A program made the position numbers and the translations under genes. Positions 25,946-34,431 of a stretch of 47,061 bases of DNA are shown piece by piece. Position 1 is the first letter of the stretch. Every line of letters starts with the position of its first letter. The stretch covers positions 1 through 47,061 of the forward strand of contig CAJTEM010000038.1 in assembly GCA_910575255.1 (NCBI GenBank), read 5' to 3'. Under the pieces are notes generated by a model, which saw nothing but the letters and a program-made list of their open reading frames with translations, had not been told where the DNA came from and did not search any database. Origin of the DNA: Lachnospiraceae bacterium (lineage in GTDB: Bacteria; Bacillota; Clostridia; Lachnospirales; Lachnospiraceae).

Positions 25946-26779
25946 TCATGCTTCCTGCCCGCCAAGCTGCCAGAATGCCACCGCACTGGCAGCTGCCACA
26001 TTCAGCGAATCCACCCCGTGAGACATTGGAATCCGCACCGTATAATCACAGTCAGCAATGGTATCCTCTGCCAGTCCCTCCCCCTCTGTCCCCAGCACGA
26101 TTGCCAGACGCTCTTCTTCCGCCAGACGCGGATAACGGATACTGACCGAATCTTCCTTCAGGGCCATCGCCACAGTCCGAAATCCCATCTCCCTCAGAAG
26201 CTTCATTCCCTGCTGCGGCCACTCATCCGCCCGGCTTCCCAGAAAGGTCCATGGGATCTGGAATACCGTCCCCATACTGACCCGGATCGCACGTCGATAG
26301 AGAGGATCGCTGCAGCCAGGCGTAAGCAATACAGCGTCCATATTCAGTGCGGCAGCGGAACGGAAGATCGCGCCAACATTCGTGGGATTCATAACATTCT
26401 CCAACACGGCAATTCTCCGTGCCCCGGTACAGATCTCTCTGGCCTTGGGAAGCGTCTGTCTCCTCATCGCACACAAAGCGCCGCGTGTCATCGCAAAACC
26501 GGTCAATCCTGTCAGGATCTCCGGCTCTGCCACATAGACCGGAATATTCTCAAAGCAGGCAAGGATCTCCTTTACCTGCCCTTTTACCTGCCCTCGCTCC
26601 AAAAGAAATGACAAAGGCGTATAGCCCTTATCTAACGCCCGCTTGATCACCCGGGGACTCTCGGCAATAAAAATCCCCTCATCCGGCTCATAGTAATGAA
26701 GCAGCTGTGTCTCTGTCTGACCGGCATATACATCCAGCTCCGGTAAGGAAAGATCCGTTATCTCGATAAGCTCTGGCAT
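25946..26779 (-). CDS. TrmH-family (SpoU) RNA methyltransferase
   Basis: A 277-aa SPOUT-fold methyltransferase. An N-terminal substrate-binding part (about 1-95) includes GIFIAESPRVIKRAL. The catalytic domain has motif 1 ENVMNPTNVGAIFRSAAAL, motif 2 LAIVLGTEGEGL and motif 3 IPMSHGVDSLNVAAASAVAFW, which form the knotted SAM site. Such proteins 2'-O-methylate rRNA or tRNA ribose; the target is unknown. The ATG at 26779 gives normal family length. The longer frame to 26911 lies inside the upstream gene. The ATG overlaps the stop of the DUF4432 gene by 22 bases. Confidence 0.9.
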   Translation of the reverse strand: MPELIEITDLSLPELDVYAGQTETQLLHYYEPDEGIFIAESPRVIKRALDKGYTPLSFLLERGQVKGQVKEILACFENIPVYVAEPEILTGLTGFAMTRGALCAMRRQTLPKAREICTGARRIAVLENVMNPTNVGAIFRSAAALNMDAVLLTPGCSDPLYRRAIRVSMGTVFQIPWTFLGSRADEWPQQGMKLLREMGFRTVAMALKEDSVSIRYPRLAEEERLAIVLGTEGEGLAEDTIADCDYTVRIPMSHGVDSLNVAAASAVAFWQLGGQEA

Positions 26780-27819
26780 AAGCGTTCTGACTCCTCCTCC
26801 AACTGCTCGATGGCGCTTTTTCCCTCTACCACACAAAAACGCAGTTCGTTTACATGCGTTGCAAACGGTTCCAGCAGCTGCGTCTGGCCGGCTCGGCCCT
26901 GAAAATCGCAATTCGTCGGCTCCAGTGCCATTGCATAATCACAGGATGCGCCGCTCTTCCATTGTGTCATGAACGGAATCTGTCTCCGGTTCCAGCGGAT
27001 GCACAACGCCAGCTCCCTCTCATCATTCACCACAGCGCCAAAAGTCTCCCCGTCCCCGCCGTCTGCCATGACATACTGAAACACCTGCTCCGGACGACCA
27101 TCCACCGGAACTTCCATCCTCTTTCTGGCTGCCATCCCCTCCCTGGCTGCCGCATCCCGCGGAGTGCAGGACTGCTCCGGCAGAATCAGCCGTGTTCCCG
27201 GCTGCAGCAGCGGATACCCGGCATTGCAGTGATAAAGAAAGCAGAGCTGCTGCGGCTGCGCCCCCTGATTCTCGATCTCGTCCCGAAAACAGATCTCTCC
27301 GGAACCCCAGACCGTCTCTACTGTCCGGCGCAGAACCAGATTCTCTCCGAACAGTCTGGCCTCCCGCATCTCCCCGCTGACACGGATCCGATAATCCTCC
27401 CCATCCCAGAAGGCATCCGTTCCCACCTTCTCCGCCGGGGTCGTCCGAATTCTGCCATGGGCAGGATAATCGACACCGTCAATCTGCCGGCAGCCATGAA
27501 CATTTCCCAGACCGCAGGTAAACATTGCTCCGCCCATGATGGAATAGATGGCCTCTTCTCCTGCTGTATCGTACGCATTTCTCCCCTGAAGACCCGGTTT
27601 TGAGAGAAAGCTCAGATTCATGCCCTTATAGCGGATCCAGGCCGGATCCAGGCACTTATCCAGCATCAGGGGAACCTGAAGCAGGCCATTGTCTACCAGA
27701 GCACAGCGAAGTCCTGACGCCCTTCCGTCCTGATACTCAATCCTTCTCACACCAGCAAGCTGTTCCATGCTTCCGCACAGACGAAGAAGCTCCTTTTTCC
27801 TTGTCTGCTTTTCCTTCAT
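26758..27819 (-). CDS. DUF4432 family (aldose-1-epimerase-like) protein
   Basis: A 353-aa galactose-mutarotase-fold protein. Family features are MGGAMFTCGLGNVHG with the following HGRIR, LCFLYHCNAGYPLL in the middle, and YAMALEPTNCDFQGR near the end, which supply the His and Glu residues expected of a sugar epimerase active site. The substrate is unknown; DUF4432 members are usually listed as aldose 1-epimerase-like. It starts five bases after the macro/VWA chimera gene and overlaps the methyltransferase gene, so it is in an operon with both. Confidence 0.82.
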   Translation of the reverse strand: MKEKQTRKKELLRLCGSMEQLAGVRRIEYQDGRASGLRCALVDNGLLQVPLMLDKCLDPAWIRYKGMNLSFLSKPGLQGRNAYDTAGEEAIYSIMGGAMFTCGLGNVHGCRQIDGVDYPAHGRIRTTPAEKVGTDAFWDGEDYRIRVSGEMREARLFGENLVLRRTVETVWGSGEICFRDEIENQGAQPQQLCFLYHCNAGYPLLQPGTRLILPEQSCTPRDAAAREGMAARKRMEVPVDGRPEQVFQYVMADGGDGETFGAVVNDERELALCIRWNRRQIPFMTQWKSGASCDYAMALEPTNCDFQGRAGQTQLLEPFATHVNELRFCVVEGKSAIEQLEEESERLCQSLSR

Positions 27820-27824
27820 AACTC

Positions 27825-28427
27825 TTATGATTTCCTTTCTCGCCTGCCAAATAATCGTTTGCCTCGTTTCTTAAAATCCTTTTCGATTTCCTGCTTCCAC
27901 TCTGCCCATATCGGCGGCGCCATCGACGATAAACCGCGCATCCGGGAAATCGTCTCTCCGACCACGCGATAATTCGTCTGGATTCCCTGGCTGTCATTTG
28001 CAAAGGTAACGGAACGGTCTGCTTGGATGCCAAAACTTCCCGCCTCTGCCACCGCATCCATATTGGCCCCTAAAAACAGAAATTCCCAGCCATAGCGGTC
28101 TCTTTCATACTCAATCATACGTTTCACCTGGTCGCGGGAATATTCACGGCTTGCATTCTCCAGTCCGTCCGTGGTAATGACAAAAATCACCTTCTCCGCC
28201 CGCTCGGACTCCGGAAGATGCTTTTGCAGCTGTACCATCTCGTGAATCGTCCGCCCCATCTCACAATAGCCAATCCGCTCACATGCCCTCTTAAGCTGCG
28301 CCTCTCCTGCTGCCAGATGAATCGCCGGGCTCGTCCCGCTTCCCTCGCGCAGCAATGGATTCGCCGGATTTACAATTGCATCCGCCGCCACCCTGGTAAT
28401 ATCATCCCGAATCAATAAAAATGGCAT
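27825..28427 (-). CDS. Chimeric ORF: macro-domain start joined to VWA-domain end
   Basis: A 200-aa intact ORF made of two unrelated pieces. Residues 1 to about 58 match the beginning of a macro domain (ADP-ribose binding): MPFLLIRDDITRVAADAIVN and PANPLL...AGEAQLKRACERIGYCEMG. From RTIHEMVQLQKH on it matches the second half of a Firmicutes VWA-domain protein: EKVIFVITTDGLENASREYS, YGWEFLFLGANMDAVAEA. The macro fold is cut before its second half and the VWA lacks its MIDAS start (DxSxS). This suggests an in-frame deletion that joined two neighbouring genes. The ATG at 28427 has AGGAG upstream. It overlaps the Nudix gene by 16 bases. Whether the product works is doubtful. Confidence 0.7.
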   Translation of the reverse strand: MPFLLIRDDITRVAADAIVNPANPLLREGSGTSPAIHLAAGEAQLKRACERIGYCEMGRTIHEMVQLQKHLPESERAEKVIFVITTDGLENASREYSRDQVKRMIEYERDRYGWEFLFLGANMDAVAEAGSFGIQADRSVTFANDSQGIQTNYRVVGETISRMRGLSSMAPPIWAEWKQEIEKDFKKRGKRLFGRRERKS

Positions 28428-29131
28428 ATTCCTGCTCCTCTGCGTGTCAGAAGCCATGCCATGATATGGATCGCCTGCTGAAACTCTCCCCGGCGAATCA
28501 AAGCTTCCATCTCATCTGCCGAATATTTCCTGACCTTTAAAAACTCCGTCTCATCCAGACTTTGTGCGCTGCACTTTCTGCAATTCCTCGCTGCAAAAAT
28601 ATGGGCATAATTGTCCGCTATCGTGGCGTTTGAAGGAACGCTAAGCAGATACTGCCAATCCTCCGAACGATACCCTGTCTCTTCCAAAAGCTCTCTCTCC
28701 GCCGCTGCCAATGCAGCCTCCGGTGCGGATAATCCGCATCCCTGGCTGTCCCCTCTCCGTTCCTCCTGATCGTCTCCCTCGATACCTCCAGCCGGAAACT
28801 CTGTTGTTACCTTGCGGATTCCCTGACGGAACTGCCTGACGCAAAGGAACCTCCCCTCTTCATCCGACGCTACTATCACAACATAATCCCTGCGGCTGTA
28901 GCTATAGAACGGCTCGTACACCTTCCCATCCGGAAACCGATAAGCCGAACGCCGGAAATCAATCCATTCATCCTGTATAATATGTTCGGTTCTTATCTCC
29001 TCCCACGCCAGATCTTCCCCATTCGACAACTCTCCCGGATTCTTCTCTCCGTCTTCTGCTTTCCTTGCATCGCAGACTGAGCTGGCAGAAACAGAAGTCT
29101 CGTTCTGCCCATCATTTTCCTTATGACTCAT
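28412..29131 (-). CDS. Nudix hydrolase (ADP-ribose pyrophosphatase-like) with interrupted Nudix box
   Basis: A 239-aa protein. Residues 1-40 are a polar, probably disordered extension. The ADPRase-like body starts at about 42, with the strand FCVRQFRQG-type text and TEFPAGGIE. The Nudix helix AAERELLEETGY (143-154) is intact, but about 18 residues (119-136, GDDQEERRGD...) separate it from GGIE, where the standard box has only a short spacer. Family members hydrolyse ADP-ribose or other nucleoside diphosphates in the cytoplasm. It is the first gene of the run down to the methyltransferase, and next to a macro-domain remnant, which also concerns ADP-ribose. An AAGGAG site precedes the ATG. Confidence 0.85.
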   Translation of the reverse strand: MSHKENDGQNETSVSASSVCDARKAEDGEKNPGELSNGEDLAWEEIRTEHIIQDEWIDFRRSAYRFPDGKVYEPFYSYSRRDYVVIVASDEEGRFLCVRQFRQGIRKVTTEFPAGGIEGDDQEERRGDSQGCGLSAPEAALAAAERELLEETGYRSEDWQYLLSVPSNATIADNYAHIFAARNCRKCSAQSLDETEFLKVRKYSADEMEALIRRGEFQQAIHIMAWLLTRRGAGICHFY

Positions 29132-29253
29132 AGATCCGATCCACTCCTTACTCCTCTATGTTCTTACCAATCAAAATCCTGATAAAGGCCTCACCCGGCT
29201 TTCCTTCCAAACCAGTCCGGTTGATTATATTGTATGGCAGCTTCTCTGATTTG

Positions 29254-29421
29254 TCTAGTATAACTCACACTAATTAACCGTACCTTTCACTTATCTGAAT
29301 TTCCATCTGCTGCGTTGTCGTCAATCGACGTAGCCACCGGCTACGCCTCATTCCTCCGCCTTGCAGGCTGAAAATTTATCCTGTGTGAAAGGTATCGGTA
29401 ATTAGTGTGGGTTATACTAGA
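29254..29421. repeat. 168-bp palindromic element, diverged copy
   Basis: The ends TCTAGTATAAC (29254-29264) and GTTATACTAGA (29411-29421) are inverted repeats that continue (CACACTAATTA / TAATTAGTGTG, ACCTTTCAC / GTGAAAGGT). The length is exactly 168 bp, as in the copy at 17662-17829, and the CTAGTATAACyC terminus is shared, but the interior differs apart from a GTAGCC...GGCTAC core and CTCCGCCTTGC-like text. It lies about 120 bases upstream of the Nudix operon. Confidence 0.8.
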
Positions 29422-29820
29422 GCGTGTTTGAAAGCAAAACCATGCACGCCCCATAGCAGGAAATAACACGGAGGCAAATAGAATCCGGCTCACATGAAAA
29501 CGGAATAGCCACTTTAGGTCAGTTTACAAGGAACCACTCGCAGAGCACGAAACGAGGGCTGCCCCTCCCCTCTTTCTTCTTTTCTATGCGCATTTTTATT
29601 TTGCAACTCTCTTTTACTCCATGCAGCCGTCGCAATTTACTGACTTTGCATGGAGAAATTCTCACGCCTATATCAATAGCATACCTCTGAACCTCCCCAC
29701 AAAAGGCAACCGGCAGCAGGATTACATTTGTCACAGGAAAAAGTGACGGATTGCCTCTACCGGAAAAGAGGGTTTTCTTTTATAATGATTTCAGGCAGAA
29801 AAAAGAGGAGGAGACAGCAG
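29422..29820. other. Gene-free stretch ahead of the glycosyltransferase operon
   Basis: I see no convincing gene here. Short frames exist but have no ribosome-binding site or family match. A TATAAT at about 29779 has no matching -35. The GGAGGAG ribosome-binding site of the glycosyltransferase lies at the right end. Confidence 0.5.
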
Positions 29821-30990
29821 ATGGAGGATGGAAGGAGACGGGTGATTTTCTGGTATGGAATTCCTGCCTATGGACATATGTATTCCAATATCTATCTGGC
29901 GGGACGCCTGGCGGAAAGCGGATTCCGGGTGGTATATTACTCTTTGCCGGGTTTTGCGGAAGAAATTGAGGGAAATGGCTGTGAGTATCGCTCCTATCCG
30001 ATGGAACCGGGGGAACTCGAGCTTACCGATGGGAGCCGGATCCGAAGACTGTATCGCCTCATTCTGGAATATTCTCAGAAAATGCTCCCGGTTCTTATGG
30101 AACAGGCCAGGAGAGATCGGCCGTGTGCAGTGATTTTTGATTCACTTGCCTTATGGGGAAGAGTAGCAGGATTTTGGATGCAGGTGCCGTCTTTCAGCTT
30201 TTACAGTATTGCAGCGATCCGACGGGTAGGAGACAAAGGTTTTTGGGAATATGCGAGGGGATTTTCTGGTGATTTCTGGAAATGTCCGGAGGAGGTGCCA
30301 CGGATTCTGAGACTGAAAAGGCAATTGCGGCGGGACTGGAAAATTCGTGGATTGGGAGTTAAGGATGTGCTGATGAATCAGGGGGATTGGAACCTGATGG
30401 GGTATTCGCGCAGATTTCAGCCGGGAGGAAAAAACTTTGATGCGAGCTATTGGTTTCTGGGACCGATGTCGATGTATCGAAAAGCCGCAGAGAGGAACGA
30501 TTTTGTCTGTCGTGATAAGACGTTGATCTATATTTCGCTGGGAACGATTTTCAATCAGAATGCAAGGCTTCTGCACGAGATCGTGCGGCAGCTGGGCAAG
30601 GGAAACGGAGGAAAGAGCCACAGGCCAGAATATTCAGTGGTGATGGTATGGGGAGAGCAGGCTTTTGAAGGACAGAAGGAGTTTCCGGAGAATTTCATTG
30701 TCCGGCGATGGATAAATCAGGGAGAAATCATGCAGAGAGCCTCACTGTTTATCACGGCAGGCGGATTGAACAGCATTCATGAGGCCTTGTATTATGGCGT
30801 GCCGTGTCTGATGTGTCCGCAGCAGGGAGAGCAGATGCTGAATGCCCGGCAGTTTGAGAGGCTGGGATTCGGAAGAATCTTAAAGGATCCGTCCGGGCTG
30901 GGCGAGGAGGTCGAACGAACGATCCGACTGCGTAGACAGTGGAATGAGCAGTGGCAAAGAGAGATGTTTGAGACAGAGGATATCGGATAG
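29821..30990 (+). CDS. GT1-type (UGT/macrolide-like) glycosyltransferase
   Basis: A 389-aa GT-B glycosyltransferase. The N-terminal half opens IFWYGIPAYGHMYSNIYLAG, an acceptor-side motif of the UGT/MGT class. The C-terminal donor domain has the signature TAGGLNSIHEALYYGVPCLM followed by CPQQGEQMLNA. The usual His of HGGxNS is replaced by Ala (TAGGLNS). LIYISLGTIF begins the second Rossmann half. There is no signal peptide. The ATG at 29821 is set by GGAGGAG; TTG at 29728 and ATG at 29785 are rejected. First gene of the four-gene operon; it presumably adds a sugar to the product built by the other three enzymes. Donor and acceptor are unknown. Confidence 0.87.
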   Translation: MEDGRRRVIFWYGIPAYGHMYSNIYLAGRLAESGFRVVYYSLPGFAEEIEGNGCEYRSYPMEPGELELTDGSRIRRLYRLILEYSQKMLPVLMEQARRDRPCAVIFDSLALWGRVAGFWMQVPSFSFYSIAAIRRVGDKGFWEYARGFSGDFWKCPEEVPRILRLKRQLRRDWKIRGLGVKDVLMNQGDWNLMGYSRRFQPGGKNFDASYWFLGPMSMYRKAAERNDFVCRDKTLIYISLGTIFNQNARLLHEIVRQLGKGNGGKSHRPEYSVVMVWGEQAFEGQKEFPENFIVRRWINQGEIMQRASLFITAGGLNSIHEALYYGVPCLMCPQQGEQMLNARQFERLGFGRILKDPSGLGEEVERTIRLRRQWNEQWQREMFETEDIG

Positions 30991-31022
30991 CGCTCAGTAC
31001 AGGAGAGGGAGGGAAATAAAAG

Positions 31023-32975
31023 ATGGTACAAAAAGACAGAGAGTATGAGCAGTGCAGCGAGATCAAGGACAAAAATGAGGAGTATGAGGACAGGCAGGGA
31101 AAGGCTCTCAGAAAAACCGTGCTGGTAACCGGGGCGACCGGATTTTTGGGACAGTATTTGGTTAAGAGGCTGGCTGGGAATTATCGTGTCCTGGCACTGG
31201 GCCGGAACAGGGAGAAGGGACAAAGGCTGGAGCAGCTGGGAGCGATATTTTGCCCTGGGGATTTTACAGAAGGGGAAAGCTGTGCCGAGTATTTCACTGG
31301 GGTGGAGTACGTGATTCATGCAGGGGCTTTGTCTACCGTATGGGGATGCCGGGAGGATTTCTACCAGACTAATGTTTGGGCTACGGCACGGATTGCCAGA
31401 TGGTGTAAGGAGAAGGGGGTACGACGCCTGGTTTATATTTCATCTCCCAGTATTTATACGGAAAAGAAGGACCAATACGGAATCCGGGAGGAGGATGCAC
31501 CGGTTAAAAATGATTTGAATGATTATATCCGTTCCAAATTAATGTCGGAGCAGGAGCTTCAAAAGTGGGAGTCAAAAGGCCTGGAAATCGTAATCCTGCG
31601 GCCACGTGGATTGATTGGGATTGGGGATAACAGTCTGGTGCCCCGCCTGCTTCGGGCAAATGAAGGAATTGGGATTCCCCTGTTTCGCGGCGGCAGCAAT
31701 CTGGTAGATTTGACCAGTGTGGAAAATGTAGCGCAGGCCTGTGAACTGGCAATGACGGCGAAAGGGGTGTCTGGCCAGATTTTTAATATTACTAACGGGG
31801 AACCGGCAGATTTTAAAGAGCTTCTGGAGCAGTTTCTTTCAGCTGCCGGAGAAAAGCCACACTATCGGAGGCTGCCGTTTTGGCCTGCATATGGGCTGGC
31901 AGCCGGGCTGGAGGGAATCTATCGATTGCTGCGGATGCCGGGAGAGCCTCCACTGACACGCTATACAGTCTGCACCCTGGGATTTGCTCAGACTATGGAT
32001 ATCAGCCGTGCACGGAGGCTATTGAATTATCAGCCGGAAAAAGGGCTGAAGGAATCGATCCGGGAATACGGAGAATGGTGGCGCAGGCAGAAGGAGGGCA
32101 AGGCTGCGGGGCGGGATAGGGAAACTCAGAAGCCCGAGAAGATAAAAAAGGTAATCATTTATCATTGTGGGTACTGTGTCAATGATCTGGGAGTAATATT
32201 TAAAGGGAGAAAGCGGGAAAAGAGATGCTTTCCGGCATCTGCAGTTCTGATTCAGCACCAGGAATTGGGAAATATCCTGTATGATACAGGGTATTCGGAA
32301 GCGATTTTCGGAAAAGGAATATTTCTGAAGTTATATCGGCGCCTGAATCCGGTTTTTCTAAACAAGGGACAGCGGATCCAGGAAAGACTGGCCGGGGACG
32401 GAATTTGCCCGGAGAGCATCAGGACGGTTATCCTGTCCCATGCGCATCCGGATCATATCGGAGGTCTGACAGGATTTGACGGATATGAGCTGATTACCTC
32501 AGAAAAAGTGCAGAGAAGCATGAGACAGCCGGGAATCCGCAACTTGGTGGTGACCAGCCATCTGCCAGCTTCAGAGAAGATCCGCAGTTGGCGTGTGCCA
32601 CAGAAAACACTTGACAGGCATTTTTTATGCCGTTATTTTGGAAGAGTTTATGATTTGTTTGGGGACGGAAGCGTAATCGGAGTAGAGTTGGAGGGGCATT
32701 GCAAGGGGCAGATGGGATTGTGGCTTGCAGATATGCAGCTGTTTCTGGCAGCAGATGCCTGCTGGGGCAGGGATCTGGTTCAGGATACAAAAAGGATGCG
32801 GTTGATACCGCGTCTGATTCAGGATAGTTTCCCCAAATACCGGGATACACTTCGGCAAATCTGCCGCATGAAAAAGGAACATCCTGAGATTGAAGTGATA
32901 TTCTCCCATCAGCAGGGAGAGGAAAGAACTTTGATTTGTGCTATTGCTCCATCCAGACAGAAAATAGAGTTGTGA
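31023..32975 (+). CDS. Fusion: extended SDR reductase + MBL-fold hydrolase
   Basis: A 650-aa two-domain protein. The extended short-chain dehydrogenase (about 30-350) has the NAD(P) motif GATGFLG (37-43), the catalytic Tyr168/Lys172 pair in DYIRSKLMSE, and the 3-beta-HSD/OleD-like text ILRPRGLIGIGDNSLVPRLL. After a charged linker (about 352-375) an MBL domain follows (about 376-645), with HAHPDH (His473, His475, Asp477, His478), a CKGQMGLWL strand and AADACWG. Such a fusion would pair reduction of a beta-keto group with hydrolysis of a thioester, lactone or ester; this is inferred. It starts 32 bases after the glycosyltransferase and is followed by the adenylating enzyme. Confidence 0.88.
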   Translation: MVQKDREYEQCSEIKDKNEEYEDRQGKALRKTVLVTGATGFLGQYLVKRLAGNYRVLALGRNREKGQRLEQLGAIFCPGDFTEGESCAEYFTGVEYVIHAGALSTVWGCREDFYQTNVWATARIARWCKEKGVRRLVYISSPSIYTEKKDQYGIREEDAPVKNDLNDYIRSKLMSEQELQKWESKGLEIVILRPRGLIGIGDNSLVPRLLRANEGIGIPLFRGGSNLVDLTSVENVAQACELAMTAKGVSGQIFNITNGEPADFKELLEQFLSAAGEKPHYRRLPFWPAYGLAAGLEGIYRLLRMPGEPPLTRYTVCTLGFAQTMDISRARRLLNYQPEKGLKESIREYGEWWRRQKEGKAAGRDRETQKPEKIKKVIIYHCGYCVNDLGVIFKGRKREKRCFPASAVLIQHQELGNILYDTGYSEAIFGKGIFLKLYRRLNPVFLNKGQRIQERLAGDGICPESIRTVILSHAHPDHIGGLTGFDGYELITSEKVQRSMRQPGIRNLVVTSHLPASEKIRSWRVPQKTLDRHFLCRYFGRVYDLFGDGSVIGVELEGHCKGQMGLWLADMQLFLAADACWGRDLVQDTKRMRLIPRLIQDSFPKYRDTLRQICRMKKEHPEIEVIFSHQQGEERTLICAIAPSRQKIEL

Positions 32976-33015
32976 GCTATCTGGGTGGGACAACAGGGAA
33001 AGGAAAAAAAGAAGG

Positions 33016-34431
33016 ATGTATGAACAATTGTGCATATTCCGGCATTATCTGTATTATAAATACTGGCTAAGGTTTCGCAGCCGGGCAGAGCTGGAGCGGT
33101 GGCAGAAAAGGAAGCTTGACAAACATCTGCGCTTTGTGGAGAGGAATTCCACGATCTGCCAGGGCAAGCGCCGGTTGGAGGATTTTCCGGAGATCGACAA
33201 AAATTTTATGATGCGGAATTTTAAGGAACTGAATACGGTAGGTATCGGCCGGCGAGAGGCAGAAGATTTTGCAGTCAGGGCAGAGCGGGAGCGGGATTTT
33301 GTGCCCAGGCTAAGAGGAGTTACGGTGGGACTGAGCTCTGGGACCTCTGGAAAGAGAGGGATTTTTCTGGTGTCTGAGGCGGAGCGGATGCGTTGGGCAG
33401 GATATATTCTGGCGAAATTTCTGCCGGGAAGTATCTGGAAATCTCATTCCATTGCATTCTTTATGAGAGCAGACAGCAATCTGTATCAGTCTGTGGGGTC
33501 AAAGCGGATTCGGTTCTATTTCTTTGACATCTATCGGGATATGGAAGAGCATCGAAAGAGACTGGGAGAGATCCGGCCACTGATTCTGGTTGGACAGCCG
33601 TCCGTACTTCTGATGCTGGCAGAGGAACAGGAGCGGGGAAGGCTGAGAATATATCCAAAGCGGGTGATTTCGATTGCAGAGGTACTGGAACCGGCAGATG
33701 AAGCACGGCTGAAAAGGGTTTTCAGACAGGAGGTCATTCACCAGGTGTATCAATGCACGGAAGGATGCCTGGCAACGACCTGCAGGTGCGGTACGCTGCA
33801 TTTGAATGAGGATATTGTGCATATAGAACGGGACTATCTGGATGAGTGCCGGTTTGTACCGATTGTGACGGATTTTGAGAGAAAGGCTCAGCCAATTATC
33901 CGTTATCGGCTGAATGATATTCTGAAGGAGCGGAAGGAACCATGCAGCTGTGGGAGTCCTTGTCTGGCACTGGAGAAGATTGAAGGACGAGAGGATGATG
34001 TGTTTATTTTCCAGGGAGAAGACGGTAGGCGAAAGGAGGTGTTTCCGGATTTCATCCGCAGGTGTATCCTGTTTGTGGAGAACGGGGACAGAAATGCCTG
34101 GCAATATCGGGCAGAGCACAGGCGAGAACGGGAGGAATTAACAGAGGACGAGGAAAATCCGGGAGGCCAGGAGGCGGGATATGGCGGCTGTGAGGGAGAA
34201 TACCGGATCGTGCAGGAGTTGGATGGCCAAATTCAGGTTTATGCAGACCTGACAGCAGCCGGACGGCAGAGAGTCAGGGAGGAATTTGCCCTCCTGGCAG
34301 AGGAACAGGGATGGATCCTGCCAAAGCTGATATTCCGGCCATATGTACAGGAGCAGGGGAAAAAGATGAAGCGGGTGGAGAGGAGACGTCAGAGAGATGA
34401 AGACACTAAGGAAAGAGATAACAGAACGTAA
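33016..34431 (+). CDS. Adenylate-forming enzyme (F390-synthetase/EhpF-like)
   Basis: A 471-aa member of the PaaK/CapK-like adenylating group. The N-terminal helices (RFRSRAELERWQKRKLDKHL) are typical of the F390-synthetase-related family. The phosphate-binding loop is LSSGTSGKRG (about 106-115). The later motifs VYQCTEGCLATTC and QPIIRYRLNDI supply the aromatic/Glu and Asp residues that contact ATP. A Cys set (CTEG...CRCG, CSCGSPC) may bind zinc, as in some relatives. It would activate a carboxylic acid as an acyl-AMP. The 35-base overlap with the following ketosynthase gene shows tight coupling. The substrate is unknown. Confidence 0.85.
   Translation: MYEQLCIFRHYLYYKYWLRFRSRAELERWQKRKLDKHLRFVERNSTICQGKRRLEDFPEIDKNFMMRNFKELNTVGIGRREAEDFAVRAERERDFVPRLRGVTVGLSSGTSGKRGIFLVSEAERMRWAGYILAKFLPGSIWKSHSIAFFMRADSNLYQSVGSKRIRFYFFDIYRDMEEHRKRLGEIRPLILVGQPSVLLMLAEEQERGRLRIYPKRVISIAEVLEPADEARLKRVFRQEVIHQVYQCTEGCLATTCRCGTLHLNEDIVHIERDYLDECRFVPIVTDFERKAQPIIRYRLNDILKERKEPCSCGSPCLALEKIEGREDDVFIFQGEDGRRKEVFPDFIRRCILFVENGDRNAWQYRAEHRREREELTEDEENPGGQEAGYGGCEGEYRIVQELDGQIQVYADLTAAGRQRVREEFALLAEEQGWILPKLIFRPYVQEQGKKMKRVERRRQRDEDTKERDNRT

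Noticed and set aside
29519-29734. 71-codon minus-strand frame upstream of the glycosyltransferase
   Set aside because: It has no ribosome-binding site, no recognisable fold and no conserved neighbour. I leave the stretch as gene-free.
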